Assembly (NCBI GenBank): GCA_019914995.1
Contig: CM034136.1
Span: forward strand, 7,265,787 to 7,329,786
Length of the DNA: 64,000 bases
Reading direction: 5' to 3'
DNA from: Acanthochlamys bracteata
Taxonomy: Eukaryota; Streptophyta; Magnoliopsida; Pandanales; Velloziaceae
In this document: positions 11,295-23,527 of the stretch, piece after piece
Layout of the letters: each line of letters opens with the position of its first letter
How positions within the stretch are numbered: position 1 is the first letter of the stretch
Translations under genes and position numbers: made by a program
The notes under the pieces: generated by a model
Seen by the model: only the letters and a program-made list of their open reading frames with translations
Databases searched by the model: none
Told to the model about the DNA's origin: nothing

Positions 11295-13522
11295 TCATTC
11301 AGCTTTAGGAGGTCTTAGGACATTCCAATCCAGCTTTTCTAGCTTCTGCTGTTTATTTGATCCTGTTCTGTTGTGGCGAGAGGATGGCTGCCCAGGACCA
11401 TACTCATTTTCACTTTTATGTGATCTTAAAGTGGAGAATGGTTCTGCATCTAGCTCAGGATGTTTTCTTTTATGGTCTACTTCAGGTTCACTGTCTGAGG
11501 TGGATTCATGCGAATCATTTGCTCTGCATGCGGATCAACATTATCAACATCGAAAGAAAGTAACTCGACAAACATATGCAATACTTGATCTTTCGCAGAT
11601 ATGTGAGAAGCTTTAAATCTAAGGCTAAGGTTATATTCTACCAGAAAAGGCCATGATGAAATATAACCTACATGACTGTCACCGAAGCACAGTTGCTATG
11701 AGCTAATGAGCTATGACAACAAAAAACAATCGGTCTAACAGAAAAGCTGAGAAATCCACAAAAGAAGTTAGAGAGTGTTTGAATGTTAAAGTACCCTTCC
11801 ACAACTTAAGAAAGTGTTCAATGTAAAAGAAAATCAGCCTACCTCTCTTGCATTTTACTAGTTTGGTCAGTACTTGACAAACTAGCTTGTGGTTGAAGGT
11901 GATTTGAGGCTGCTTCATTTATTTTCTATGAGAAAGTAATTATGTAAGATGGGAAAAAAACTTGGTAAGATCCAGGTATTAAAATTAGCAAATCTCCCTA
12001 ACCAAGCATCGCAGGAACCATCATTCTTACTCACATCAATGGAAGGATTGAAGCTCATGAATGACATCCGACCTTTGACAGCTCCTGGAAGTGGATCACC
12101 TTCCATTATCACTATGCTGCAGACAAAAAAATACTTTGTAAAATCATTCTGCTTTAACTGAAGAGGAAACAACAAAAAACTGCAACTGGAATGCAATATA
12201 GCTGTACATTTATCATAGCAATAGCCGTAGTAGTTGCATATCAGCACTGGGTCACTCCATATCATTTCCAGGAAATTATAGAGGCCTCCCAAACTTGTGA
12301 CAAACTAAAAATATCCAGGCAAAATAATTCAAAAAGATTCTTCCGTTAAGAAAAGGAACCATAATTTTCTGAAAACGACCATGGTCGCACTAATTCCTAG
12401 GAACAAGAGAACAATGACGACCAAGACATACTCCAATTTCTCATTCATGAGCAAACCTCATTTTAAGGTTTTTGATCATCTAGGATACAGAAGTAATGAA
12501 TCCAATGTAACTACAGAAGAACCAGAGACAAAAGCTTTCAACTACTATAAGAGAAAGAAAAACATCCGATATAATTGCAAGTGTATATGCTGCTTTAGCT
12601 TCATGAGTTCATGAAACCTGAAATTTGATGATTATATTCAATGTAACATCTTATACAATGCTTAGAAACTCCCACTCTATATCTACCCTTTTGAATTACC
12701 CAGAGGACAACCCAAAATTAGAACTCAATGAAGAGGCCATGACCTTTAAGATTGTTTAGGGATCACAACTTCTTTACCTTTGACTCAAAATATGCTAACT
12801 GGGGACGGAACCTACAGCACATGATAACTAGATAGATCAACTATAAAATCTTATGCCAAATAGAAAAGACTATTCAAATTTCAAGCTATAATAGGTTTGC
12901 TATGGTGAAAGCAACAGACCATAAACCATAAGAATGAAAAATAACAGGGAGGGCTCTATGCTTGCTCTCTTTATCACAAAAAGAAAAAAAAACTATTGCT
13001 TGCTCTCATCCAAGGGGAGTATATCCCATTCACATTTTAACAGTTTCTATTTGGAAAATATTCTACTAGGAGATTCAATTCTATGAAAATAACTACCGCA
13101 ACACACAACAATAGACTAAATCATCCTCCTAAAACAAAATTAAAGACTACTCAATCTCATTACACCAGAAAAACTAGAAAGTTTTCTTCATAAATTAAAA
13201 TTGTTATAATATTCGAATCCCCAAATATACAGATACCCTAATTTTAAAAAGAAATAGAATTCTTTACCATCTTCTTGCGGGGGTTGGGGAAGAGGTATCT
13301 CCAGCAGTTGAATCCTTGCTCTTCTCTTGATGTTCCTTGTTAACCTTCGTCTCCTTCAAAGACGCTCTCTGCATAAACTGAAACCCTAGAAAACAAAACT
13401 TCAGTCTAATGTAGGCGGGAAAATTTTTTATTTCCCAGTTCGGGTGTTGAAATCTTTGAATTGGAAGCGATGGATCTCGCCTTGAGATTCTTTAGCGTGC
13501 TCGACAACTCCCGCTTTACCAT
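11295..13522 (-). CDS. M-phase phosphoprotein 6 (MPP6), nuclear exosome cofactor
   Basis: The 181-residue protein is rebuilt from five exons: 13481-13522, 13268-13377, 12035-12116, 11843-11925 and 11295-11523. Phases match at every join. MPP6 proteins bind RNA and link MTR4 to the nuclear exosome for pre-rRNA (5.8S) processing. The family signatures are all present: MVKRELSSTLKNLK at the N-terminus, then FMQRA; CIVIMEGDPLPGAVKGRMSF followed by NPSID (residues 51-78) as the central block; and EKLDWNVLRPP just before the stop. Intron 1 appears to use a GC donor (AAG|GCGAGA) with acceptor TTTCAG. No GT donor lies nearby, and both flanking exons match the family across the join. The other donors are GT (GAT|GTGAGT in exon 3). 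The length is similar to plant relatives. Recognition is from the signature blocks; the low-complexity acidic/polar linker (residues about 79-160) is unconserved, as is usual. Confidence 0.88.
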
Positions 13523-13675
13523 TTTTTATTCTTCTTCTTGTTCGATTCAATCTAGCAAAACCAGCGCTACGGCAGCTACAGAGAAGAACACGAAAAGAGT
13601 TGCAATCTTTATTTTCTTCGATCTTAAATTGAAGACGAGAAATTACAAAAGATAGTTTTTCTGTTTTCACAATTA

Positions 13676-13905
13676 AGGCGTGTTTCAAATCGTACTAAAC
13701 TAAATTTCATAAAAATAAAAATAATTTTTTTTAAAAATAAATTTAATTTTTATGTTTTAATAATTTTTTAAAAATAAATTATATTAAAAATAAAATTACA
13801 TTAAAAAATATATAAATAAAAACTAGAACTGAAATTTTGTATATAAAATATAATTTAAAATTTTATAAAATAAAATATATAAACAACTCGAAATCTTAAT
13901 TTTAA
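13676..13905. mobile_element. MITE-like element, family B
   Basis: It begins ggcgtgtttcaaatcgtact and proceeds into ctaaatttcataaaaataaa and A/T-only sequence. The same opening and the same ctaaattttataaaa motif recur at 51.2, 51.7, 55.97 and 56.25 kb. The right-hand border is uncertain. Confidence 0.4.
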
Positions 13906-14545
13906 CAAAAATAAAACACACAATTCCATAAAAAATATTATTGATAATTATTGCACATAGGGATTGGACATTGGGAAAAGATTTAAATTTCCAACGAAGG
14001 CTTACTATTTCTCTTTTATCATAATTTAGTCCCTCTATGAAAGGTGCAATAATACAAATTACATATAAATCAGATAACTCCGGACAACTTGAAAGCTTGG
14101 GTAAAAGAAATAGGACTACACGATTCATTGTCATGTACTAATCTTTTACTTCAGTTGAATTGAGCAAGAGAGAGCATAAAGATAGTTGCGGGAATTTTGC
14201 AAAATCGAACCAAAACAATCTTATTGACAATTTTTGGTGCTCAGGGATTCATTAAATATTACATGACTATTTTTAAAATTAGTTCGGAACTTTTCCTTTT
14301 AGCACAATTTAGTACTTGTATGAAACTGATATCAGAATACAAATTACATGATAAAATAACTACAGAAATAAGACAGCAGTACATGTTAGTAAGAAATAAG
14401 AAATTTGACTACAAGAAATAAACTTTAAGGATTCTTATCATGTGTTTTCGTTTCCGAATAACGATCTATGTTGTATTTCACTAACCTACGCCATTAAAGA
14501 CAACTAGATTACTTCTATTAGAATATAAACCAAAAATGAATCTAG
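13906..14545. other. Gene-free stretch
   Basis: Only short frames without family resemblance are present. No RNA gene or repeat was recognised. Confidence 0.5.
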
Positions 14546-17500
14546 CTAGGCAGGGAAGACGTCACCGTCAAGAGGCAAGGATCTGTCGTCTTCCACTGCT
14601 CCAGCCTTTTGGGGCTTCTTTGCTTTGTCAGCTGCTTTTTCTTGGAAACCTTACCTGAATCTATCGTAGTTTGTTGGCTTTAATGTCTTGAAGGTCGGTC
14701 TCCTAACACGCGGACCAAGTCATCTTGATGCAAGACTTCTTTCTCAAGTAGAAGCTCAGCAATATGAATGACATGATCCTTGTGTTGTGTGACCAATTCT
14801 GGAGTCCTCTGATAGGCCTTTGCAACCCATTCCCCTCACTTCAGCATCGATTATAGCTGCTGTCTTGTTGCTGTAAGGTTTGCTCATCTCGAAGGCATCA
14901 TCTCCAGAGGGAAAGAGAGGAGCCCCACCTTGTCAGCCATAAACAGCAAGCTGGGCGTAGGTCATTTTGGTAGCGTTCTCCAGGTCATTCTAGGCACCAG
15001 TTGAGATATTTCCCAAGCAATACCTGAGAAACAAAGTACAAATTCACCATTATAATGTCACCGAATTTTTCCATGAGGAATCTGGTTCATCATATAAATA
15101 TAATATCATGTCCAATTAGATGAGCTCTGTTGCCTAGTAGGCTTCATGGGTATCTGATGGGGCAGTTTTCATATATCGTTTCCAACAACAAACAAGAGAT
15201 CTTTTTTGCCATGTACTTTTCTGATGGAAACTCATATAGCCATATGGACGATTCACATAACCACATGGGAAGAAGAGATGATAAACTTCTACATTTATTT
15301 TCTGATGGAAACTCATATAACCATAAGGATAATACACATACCACATGGGAAGAATAGATGATAAACTTCTACCTGTTCAGATGAACGGCCACCCAAAGTC
15401 ATGCAGGTCATATCAAAGAGTTGCTCTTGTATCATCAACAGATTCTCATTAGAGAGATACTGAGCAACCCCAAGAGCAGCAGTTCTGCGAGGAACAATTG
15501 TAACTTTGAGGATGGTTCTGCATGTTCTAGACATCATCCAGCTACAGCATGACCTGCTTCATGGAAGCAACAGTTTCAGCACTCTAACTTGCTGATAACC
15601 TGGAGAAAAAAAAAATGACATACGCCAATTAGAATATAATCACCTGCAGCAAGTACTTCACATTCAAACAATGACACGAAGGATGCTAACACGCAAAGGA
15701 CCACCTAAAAGTTTTGCTTACATATTTTGCACAGTAAGCACAAAATCTAGAATGTGAAACTATACTACTTGGCAAAACCATTACTAAGAGTTCCAGAGAA
15801 ATGCCCTCTTTTCTGATAGCAAAATTTGGTTTGAACCCCGAGTAGGCTTCAAGGAAGGTTGCTAGAAAATTCATAATATCCAGGCAGACATATTGCAGGC
15901 TTATACATATAGTCACAATACTATGACAATGCGCAAATATAAAGAATAAGAAACGTGCAATAAATTTGAAAACAAAATGGTCAATACCAAACATGTACAG
16001 AAGTCGAACAGACTATACCTTGTTCTTCTTCTCCAAACCCCAAATGACTATCAATTGCAGATTCAAAATGTTGTATTGTGACCTATGTCTGCTCATTTCT
16101 TGCAGCAATAAGAGCATCTTTACTGCAGACGTTGGCAATATCAGCCCCAGTAAACCAGGAGTGAGGGCAGCTAGTCTCTGAGAGTAATACGAGGGGTCCT
16201 TGTCATGATCTTTTTGAGATATATGTCGAATATCTGATCAACCTTTAATATCAGGCTTGTCAATTGCAATTTGACAATCAAAATGACCTGGTCTCAACGA
16301 AGCTTTATCCAGTATATCAGGTCGATTGGTTCCGGCAAGGACAACAACCTGGAAGTAGTCCCAAAACCATCCATCTCGACAAGTAACTGATTCAAAGTGC
16401 TTTCACGCTCATCACCAGACAAGCCTCCATGACCTCTTGCTCGACCAACTGCATCTATTTCATCAATAAATATTATACTTGGAGCGCATTTGCCTGGCTT
16501 CAGCAAAAAATTCCTAACTCTAGAAGGTCCAACACCAACAAACATATCCGTGAAATCTGAACCAGAAATAGAAAGGAAGGGTACACCAGATTCTCCAACA
16601 GTTGCTTTAGCAAGAAGTGTCTTCCCCGGTACCCGGAGGACCCACAAGAAGAGCACCTTTTGGAATTAATGCTCCCGATTCCTCATACTTTTTGGGTTTT
16701 TTCAGAAAGTGGATACAAACTCCATGATCTCTTGTTTGGCTTCATCACAACCAGCAACGTCTTTAAAGAAAACCTGGACAGGGAAGGGGCATAAAATCAG
16801 AGAGAAACAAAGAAAACCTAGTACTTTCAGCATTTAATATCCAGTTAAAAAAAGAAAAGCAAAACAAGGCCACAAACATGAGAAAAACAAGGAGATGGAG
16901 CTTCTTTTCTGGATACTTACTTAAGTTTGGAACCATCTTTGTCACATGAGCATTACAGATGTTAAAATCCCCCTACCGCCCTTTGCTCCACCACCACCGA
17001 TCCTGAGACTATGATGCATTCCATGCACCAATACAAAGAGATGTCCTAAAAGAAGGAGTATAGCAATTTTCAGTATAGGGTCGAACCAATCAAGATCATT
17101 GGCATATGTTACGGGAACATAATCATGAGAATGTATTTCCAAGTGTTTCCTGAGCTTCCTCTAATTTATCTTCAAAAGATTCCACAAACCCAATTTTGAA
17201 ATAGTATTCAAACTGACCAGGAGCTTGCCGAGCTAGTATGTCTGTTGCAGTTCCACGAACTTCATTCTCTCCTTTTTGATTACCTAATTGTGGCAAGTTT
17301 CTCACATAGACTTTTTGCAACAGATTTATTGGAGATAACAATACAATCCACTAAACCAGGTTCTAGAAGCTTAACTTTGAATTCCTGGAAGCTGATCTTC
17401 TGCATTCAGCAAGAAATGCTACAGTATAAGTTTCAGAGACAAAATATCCAGCAAAAACGAAACATTAAAAAATATTTGCAGGGCAGACAGAGATCAGAGT

Positions 17501-18520
17501 TTGGCTTAAGCAAAATGTATGCAAATATGCTTCAAACCGCATATTGAACAATACAACTAGACGGCACCTTTGCTCCTAATAGGTCACTGGCGATTCCAGT
17601 AGATTTAAGTATGGCATTCTGATTACCCATAGAACTGAATCCAGAAAACCGACTCCAAAACTTGAGCTGGGTAATGATTAGATTAATAAATTGCAAGAGT
17701 CTAAGATCCAATATGTGCTCTTGCAACACCAAACATTATCCACAAGAACAACAGCAAAAGCAAGACTAGAAATATTAATATTAAAAACAACAGTAAGAAA
17801 AAATTAAGATATGTGCAGACCTCCTTCTGATCAGAAGAGCCGAATGAGAATGATGAAAGAAATAGTCCAAGGAATATTAAAGGAGTCGAATAATTCTGAA
17901 GCTGTTCAATGAAATTCTTCTCGAAATTTCCTTGATCATCAGCCTTTGAATCCTCTGATAAAAACTGAGCTGAATTTAGAAATTTGAGCAAATAAGCGTA
18001 TAATTGAAAACAATATATCAACTCCACGATGCATGGAACATTCAAAAACCTGAAATTATCTACTTCAAATTATCATGTGAAACGCTCTTTGGTTTAACCT
18101 TCACTAAAAAACTTGATTTATTCTTCGATGCATTCAAAATGGATGTGCTCCAAGACAAAACTCTACATACTGTTTCTGTAATTGCACTGAAACAACATGA
18201 AGACTAATTCGTCTTATGTGGACTAATACACATGGAGACAATAATCCTTCCTTGCATAATTTTCCTTAAAAGACCAATTCAGTTGCATTACATATTAAAA
18301 CTTTAAACGGTTCATAAGACATCTGTAGCTCCCCAATTTGCATCTTTTAGCTTAATTATGACTCACGAGAACAGATATAACTAGAAAATACTAACTCAAC
18401 TTAATCATGACCAGCAAAAAATTGAATGCAGTTAGCGAGCACACCTCTGGATTCTGATTTAGTTTCACCCGTCTTCTGAATCTCTTTTCTGTTCTTGGGG
18501 TAGTAATTCTCATAGTCTAG
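14546..18520 (-). pseudogene. Mitochondrial FtsH (FTSH3/FTSH10-like, m-AAA) protease, multiply broken
   Basis: Exons of a plant mitochondrial m-AAA protease are laid out in order on the minus strand with introns kept. DYENYYPKN is near 18.5 kb. FGSSDQKE is near 17.85 kb and SFQEF near 17.4 kb. VYVRNLPQLGNQKG and DILARQAPGQFEYYF are near 17.2 kb, and [20 protein letters not shown] is near 16.4 kb. The zinc-site FHEAGHAVAG lies at about 15.54-15.57 kb and the tail [16 protein letters not shown] near 14.7 kb. At least five lesions are visible: an extra G in the Walker A codons (GTGK, 16624-16627), an extra A in FLKNPKKY (16697-16702), a frame change before SHDYVPV (about 17135), an extra G in EVREW (14831-14836), and a TAA in the C-terminal FKQGFQ segment (14651-14653). 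The live family makes inner-membrane hexamers for protein quality control; this copy cannot make one. It looks like a decayed gene duplicate. Confidence 0.92.
15217..15372. repeat. Two-copy tandem repeat, 81-bp period
   Basis: Two adjacent units begin ttttctgatggaaactcata at 15217 and 15298. They share most bases, ending agagatgataaacttctac and its near copy. The repeat lies in an intron of the FtsH relic and is not coding. Confidence 0.75.
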
Positions 18521-19333
18521 AAAACAACAATCACAAAATCCAACAACTACCCCACTTAATAGACGACCTTATTTCTTTATCGGCGACTCGCTAGAAAAAA
18601 ATCTATAAAAGACTTTGATTCGCAACCAAATATCTCAACTGCCCAATCCGCATTATCCGATCGAACAGGACTTGTTCGAACCAAAATCTATAAATAACCT
18701 TCAAAAACTTCAACCTAGCTCCAATTCATTCCCAAATTTGGTTTCAAGCTATGCCGACCAGAAATCACAGCCTGCAACAAACCGAAAACCAAATCTTTCC
18801 TAAAACGAAACGAAACTTTTGAGAACAGATATCGAACATTTTCGATCCTGGAAATACTGGTACGCGAAAATTGAGCGGCCGTGCATGGAAAAGATCATAT
18901 TAGTTTTGTTCTTCGTTTTCTTCGACCCCTAGAAAAGAAGAACGGAAATAAAAAAGTGGTCGGCGGTCCGTTTGATACGAGATCTGGTTAGCTACCGGTG
19001 ACATTACCTCCCTCGTATTATTCCTAGGATAAGGAGGTAACCACCATCTCGCGTAACTTATCGAGATGGGCCCCAACAAAAGTCAAAGGAGACCGCATCG
19101 GTCAACAAATGTCTCTTGGGAAAATAAGGTCAAAGTTTCATCTTCGACACCAAATACTCAGCAAGCAAATTATTTGATCTGCTAAGAATATAACAGTCAA
19201 GAAACAATTTGTTAATATCTCAGTGGTAGTGTTACATTCATTTACATGATAAAATATAATAATCACAAATTGCGAAAGAACTAAGTTAATGGTAGAAATA
19301 AGCTTTCAATTTTCTGTTAACATGCTTCATTCG
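18521..19333. other. Gap between FtsH relic and CCS52B
   Basis: The transit-peptide exon expected for the FtsH gene was not found with confidence here. The short frame at 18615-18803 has no resemblance to any family I know. The part nearest 19334 should include the CCS52B 3'UTR. Confidence 0.45.
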
Positions 19334-22300
19334 TTATCGAATGCGTGTTCTTCCCAGTGACCACATCCCGCTGTCGCAAACTGGTGTCTGCAAAAGAAAG
19401 AAAATAATTAACCTTCTTTAGCGCTTGCAGAAGTTTCTGTCCTGTATTTTCAAAGAATGTTAACCTGTGTTTTTGTAGAGGAAGGAAAGATGTTCCAGAA
19501 TCTTAGTGTCTCGTCTCCTGCTCCTGTAACTATTGTCTGTAAACAAAACCGAAAAGTAGTACCATCAGCAACATTATAATACACAATGATGTATTTTTTT
19601 CTCCTCTTTTGTTTTGGAGATAAAATTAATTAACATGCAGAGATACGTGCGTATTGTTAAAAGGAAAATACGATTCAGGCAATAACAGAACACTTATCTG
19701 AAATGAAATTAACAACATTACCTGTCCATCAGGAGACATTGCTAGATAAAGAACTCTTAGTGTATGTCCAGTTAAAGTCGCAACCTGCTTCATCAAAACA
19801 CTAGTGAGTAAGCTATATAGGAATTCTGATGTAGCATGGTATATACATTTCAGTGATATACTCTTTAGTCTTTGGACCTATATATTGTTTATGATTTAAA
19901 TCAACTTCACAAGAAATCGTCTTATATGTTTCTATCGGTTCGAAGAAACTGACACTCCTGAAGAATAATATCACACAAGAGAAGCATACCTTCCCCAGTG
20001 AAGGATATTTCCAGACCATGATTTGGTTCTGAGAATATCCATGAGTGCTAACTAGCTCATTCACATTCTTGCACCATGCTAGATTACAAACCTGCAAGAA
20101 GCCAATAACGGTTAGAGCTTATATAACCCAGTACAAGGCTTTGCAGCAGTAAATTTTATTGTGACTTAGCACCTGGCTCCCTGTGTCCACACAATTCAGC
20201 ACGTTACCGTTAGCTGTATTCCAGAAACGAATGCACCTATCAGCTGTACCACCCCCTGATGCAAGAAGGTTGTTCTGATGAGGAGACCAAGCTATGGCTT
20301 TAACTGCTGCTGTGTGCTCAGTTAGTTTTAAGATTGGATGCTGGGACCGTTGGCTCCAAACTAAGAGCTGCATGCATTTTATGTAATGTCAAATGCCAAA
20401 AAATATATGCATAAGAAGGTAAGACTAGTGTCAAGCTGCAAATCCATAGGGGCGAGCTTGAGAAACAAAAAAATCACTGACCTGATTGTCATTTCCCCCA
20501 GATGCAAGTTCTCTGTCATCATGAGACCATTTCAATCCACAGACCTGGTACAAGTAAGAAATTTACTTTACAGCAGAAGAAATCAAATAATGGGGAAAGC
20601 ACCTAGTTACTCCTACAGAACTACAGCAATGATGCCCAGTTTATTGTCTACCATTTGTTCTCTATCTAAGTTCAGCATATAACTGTAAAAGAGAGGGCAA
20701 AAAAACAAAATCACTATGCTATTGTAGTATGTTAAAAAAAGGGGGGTAATGCATAGGACGTCTTTTACTTGCGTGAAAGTGAGTTTCGCGAAAGTGGAAT
20801 TTGGTGAGATGTAGAGTTCGGTGGAAGTAGAGTTCAAAGTGGTAACTAGAAGATGTGTACTAAAATTTAAGTGGAGCTTCGGTGTAAGTGGAGTTCGGTG
20901 TGGAAATGGAATTAGAGTTCAGAGTAGCAATTGAAACACGTGAAGTGACTCGAATTCAAAATCTGGAGGAAGAAAGTGGAGTTTGGTGGTATTAAAACAT
21001 GTATTTAGCATTGTTCCGAGGACTAAAAGCAACAAAAGACATACTTCAGATCTGTGGCCAACAAATTTGCCTATGAAGTCATTTGGAACACGAAGATCAT
21101 GTTGAAGGATGTGCTTGTCTCGACTTCCTGAAGATAGTGTGCATGAACTCCAAGCTAGAACCCCGGTTCTTGTATGATGTCCACCCATCCTTCTTATCAT
21201 TTTGCATCGAGTACTGTCCCAGATCTGCAGTATACGTTGTGAACATTAAAAGCCTGGCTTGATGCATAAAAGAAGAGCATTTGCCAAATAAGCACATCAT
21301 TAACATTACACTCTTTTACTAAATGTCCAAATAAAGACAACAATAATGTTTAAATGTTGTCCGAGGATTTCCTCTGCGATAACAGCTTATCCATCATTAT
21401 CATAGAAGGCCTTGCCCTTATGACTAGAGCACTTTGTTCATGGAAGTAATTTGTAAATAAAAGCATTGCACTTTAGTCAGTATAGTTAGCTGGCTAGAAA
21501 CCATATTGTTAGTCACTCCAAGCACAAAAGTGTTCAGAAATTTAACCAAATAAATATTGAAACTTCATTTACAGACAACTCTATAGGAACTTCCTTCTAT
21601 TTCAGAAGAATGGAGAATTATTATAATGTTATCATCTATAGCATAATCCTCGATCAATATGCTCCTACTGTAAGAAAGGTCTTACCTGGACAGCACCAAG
21701 GCTTGTTCCAATTGCAAGATATGAGCCTTCTCGAGTCCACTGCACTGCACATATGCCATCCCTGGAACCCAAGTCACACAATTTGGTCACCTGAAACAAC
21801 CATACAATCAGAAAAGAGATTCATAGTGTTATAACCTAGCACAAAATCCAGAACATCTCAGCCATATAGAATAAGGACTGGGCAGCCATCAAATTGTTAA
21901 AGCAAAAAGGATGGAAAATTCTTGCAGCCCAGGAGAGAAGAACAAAGAAATAACTCAACAGTTCAAATGAAGACCTTACTATTGGATGCACTCCAAAGGT
22001 ACACACAGGTGCCCAAACCAACAGCGAGGAGATTCTGTGATGACCAGTCTACAAGGTTTAGATAGAAGTCATCTTGCAATGACGGAGCATCCAGGACCTG
22101 CAACTCATTGTCAACAGCAACAATAAACTCTAAGCAAATCAACAACCTTGGCTTAAAATGTATTATAGTCACATAATCTTAACCCTCTAATAGGAAGCTC
22201 GATATTTCTATTAGAATGTACACAAATCAAAATATCCTTTTATGTAAAAACCAAGCTGGTGGCAGAAATTTCACAGTCCACGACTCCACGATCCAGATCC

Positions 22301-23045
22301 TAAAGCTCAAAATTTTCTAGCTCTCACGCAGAATCAGCAAATCTAATTTATGCATTCTCCGAAAAGAAACGAAACAAGTTCAAATAGCGCTGTTGGAGGA
22401 CAACGAATTTACCAACAATGTCAAAGCTACTTGCTTTCTCTACAGCTTAAACCAATTTTCTTAAAGAATACATATTAACCAGACACTTGAAAAATAAAAA
22501 ATTTACCAACTCGAGAACAACAAGATCGAAACTTTCTGCTTCAATACCTGATAATCTCACAAAATTACCTTATGTGGAGTTTTGGGGATCTTTCTTGGAG
22601 CCTTTGTTGGAGTCGACACATCTCCAACATTCCCACCACCATCCTGTCCAGCAAAACCAGAAGAACCAAAAGGCGAAGCAGGGGAAGAATTGTCCATCTT
22701 AAATCTAAACAAATTGTTACTCGGACTCATCGGCGACGACTGCGGCGGTCGATCATCGATCCCCAGCAGCTCAGCACGGAGAAGCCTAGTATAAGCTTCA
22801 CTACTTGCCCCATCACCATAGCCACCACCGTTGCTGCCTTCTTTCTTTGGAGAAGGTTTATCGATTAAAGCGAACTGATTGAGCCGTGATGAAGAACGGC
22901 ATGGAATGAACCTATCGCCGTATGTTGCCTTCGATGGCGATGGAGTTTTTGGGATCGCCGGAAATTGTGCTGCTGGTATTGGATCAAGACGTAAACCCGA
23001 CTCCATTCCTACCGGAATATTCAACCGTGGTTTTCTTGATTCCAT
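19334..23045 (-). CDS. CCS52B: CCS52B/FZR3-like Cdh1-type APC/C activator
   Basis: The protein has 477 residues in ten exons: 22569-23045, 21975-22097, 21686-21790, 21045-21224, 20482-20544, 20173-20367, 19990-20091, 19722-19784, 19465-19536 and 19334-19387. Every intron is GT-AG and every exon length is a multiple of three. Cdh1-type activators recruit substrates such as cyclins to the anaphase-promoting complex; plants have CCS52A1, A2 and B. Visible parts are the C-box DRFIPCR (residues 44-50), [12 protein letters not shown] (83-94), the WD40 propeller (about 170-460) with [12 protein letters not shown] and [11 protein letters not shown], and the C-terminal IR tail (LGRTRIR). The LNIPVGM opening, SPMSP, the KIPKTPHK linker and the [17 protein letters not shown] end match the B-type better than either A-type. 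Start chosen at MESRK: an upstream in-frame ATG exists, but it would add a tail foreign to the family. Two M-phase promoter elements lie just upstream. Confidence 0.95.
20770..20995. repeat. Degenerate short tandem repeat in CCS52B intron 4
   Basis: About eight imperfect copies of gtggagttcggtg (variants gtggaatttggtg, gtagagttcggtg, gtggagcttcggtg) are spaced 14-30 bases apart. They lie in the intron between exons 4 and 5. No open frame of interest. Confidence 0.6.
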
Positions 23046-23117
23046 TTTCAATCTCACACTCTTTCTCTGTATATTTTTCTGTAGAGTGAGAAAGAGAGAG
23101 AGAAAGAGAGCAGTGAA

Positions 23118-23128
23118 TCCAACGGTCA
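23118..23128 (+). promoter_or_regulatory. MSA element (M-phase specific activator)
   Basis: TCCAACGGTCA matches the YCYAACGGYYA consensus at all eleven positions. It lies 73 bases upstream of the CCS52B start codon, in the leader or core promoter. MSA elements bind three-repeat MYB (MYB3R) factors and drive G2/M transcription. Confidence 0.7.
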
Positions 23129-23163
23129 CCGGAAACCGGAGTTTTTAAAGCAGATAGAAGAAG

Positions 23164-23174
23164 TAGCCGTTAGA
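23164..23174 (-). promoter_or_regulatory. Second MSA element, same orientation as CCS52B
   Basis: On the minus strand TCTAACGGCTA fits YCYAACGGYYA perfectly. It is 36 bases further upstream of CCS52B than the first element and inverted relative to it. Confidence 0.7.
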
Positions 23175-23527
23175 TAAATTGCAAATCCAACTCTCTATTC
23201 ATAATTTCACAATGCTTGTCCTATAAATATTTATTAATAATAAAGATAATTTTATTCTTTAATGAATATTATTGGCTTCTAACATAAGTTGTAATAAATA
23301 GATTACCACATTGGAGGCACTATTTAATTAATTAATAATTAATACAGATAGTTAGGACCTGTTGACGTGGCATGTACATTATGTTTGGTTGATCAATTCA
23401 GATCTATTCCGAGTTCGGTCAATTTTTAGCAAGATCAAGATTGGATGACACAAAAACCTGCTTGCTTTCTCGCGAGCTTGGAAATCATGGCTGCTAACAG
23501 TCAACTGCTTCAACAACTCTTCACGAA

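Noticed and set aside
11269..11616. 115-codon plus-strand frame
   Set aside because: It is the antisense shadow of MPP6 exon 5, which reads cleanly on the minus strand and ends in the family motif.
12381..12614. 77-codon plus-strand frame
   Set aside because: It falls inside the long MPP6 intron with no family resemblance.
15130..15357. Small coding gene in the 81-bp repeat
   Set aside because: The frame is produced by the tandem repeat, and the position is intronic in the FtsH relic.
16294..16656. 120-codon AAA-domain frame as a live FtsH gene
   Set aside because: It starts after a frame break in the Walker A codons, and neighbouring exons carry further indels and a stop; it is one piece of a pseudogene.
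19334..23045. Calling the APC/C activator CCS52A
   Set aside because: The opening, the SPMSP region and the SLGRTRIR end fit the B-type; A-types differ at both ends.
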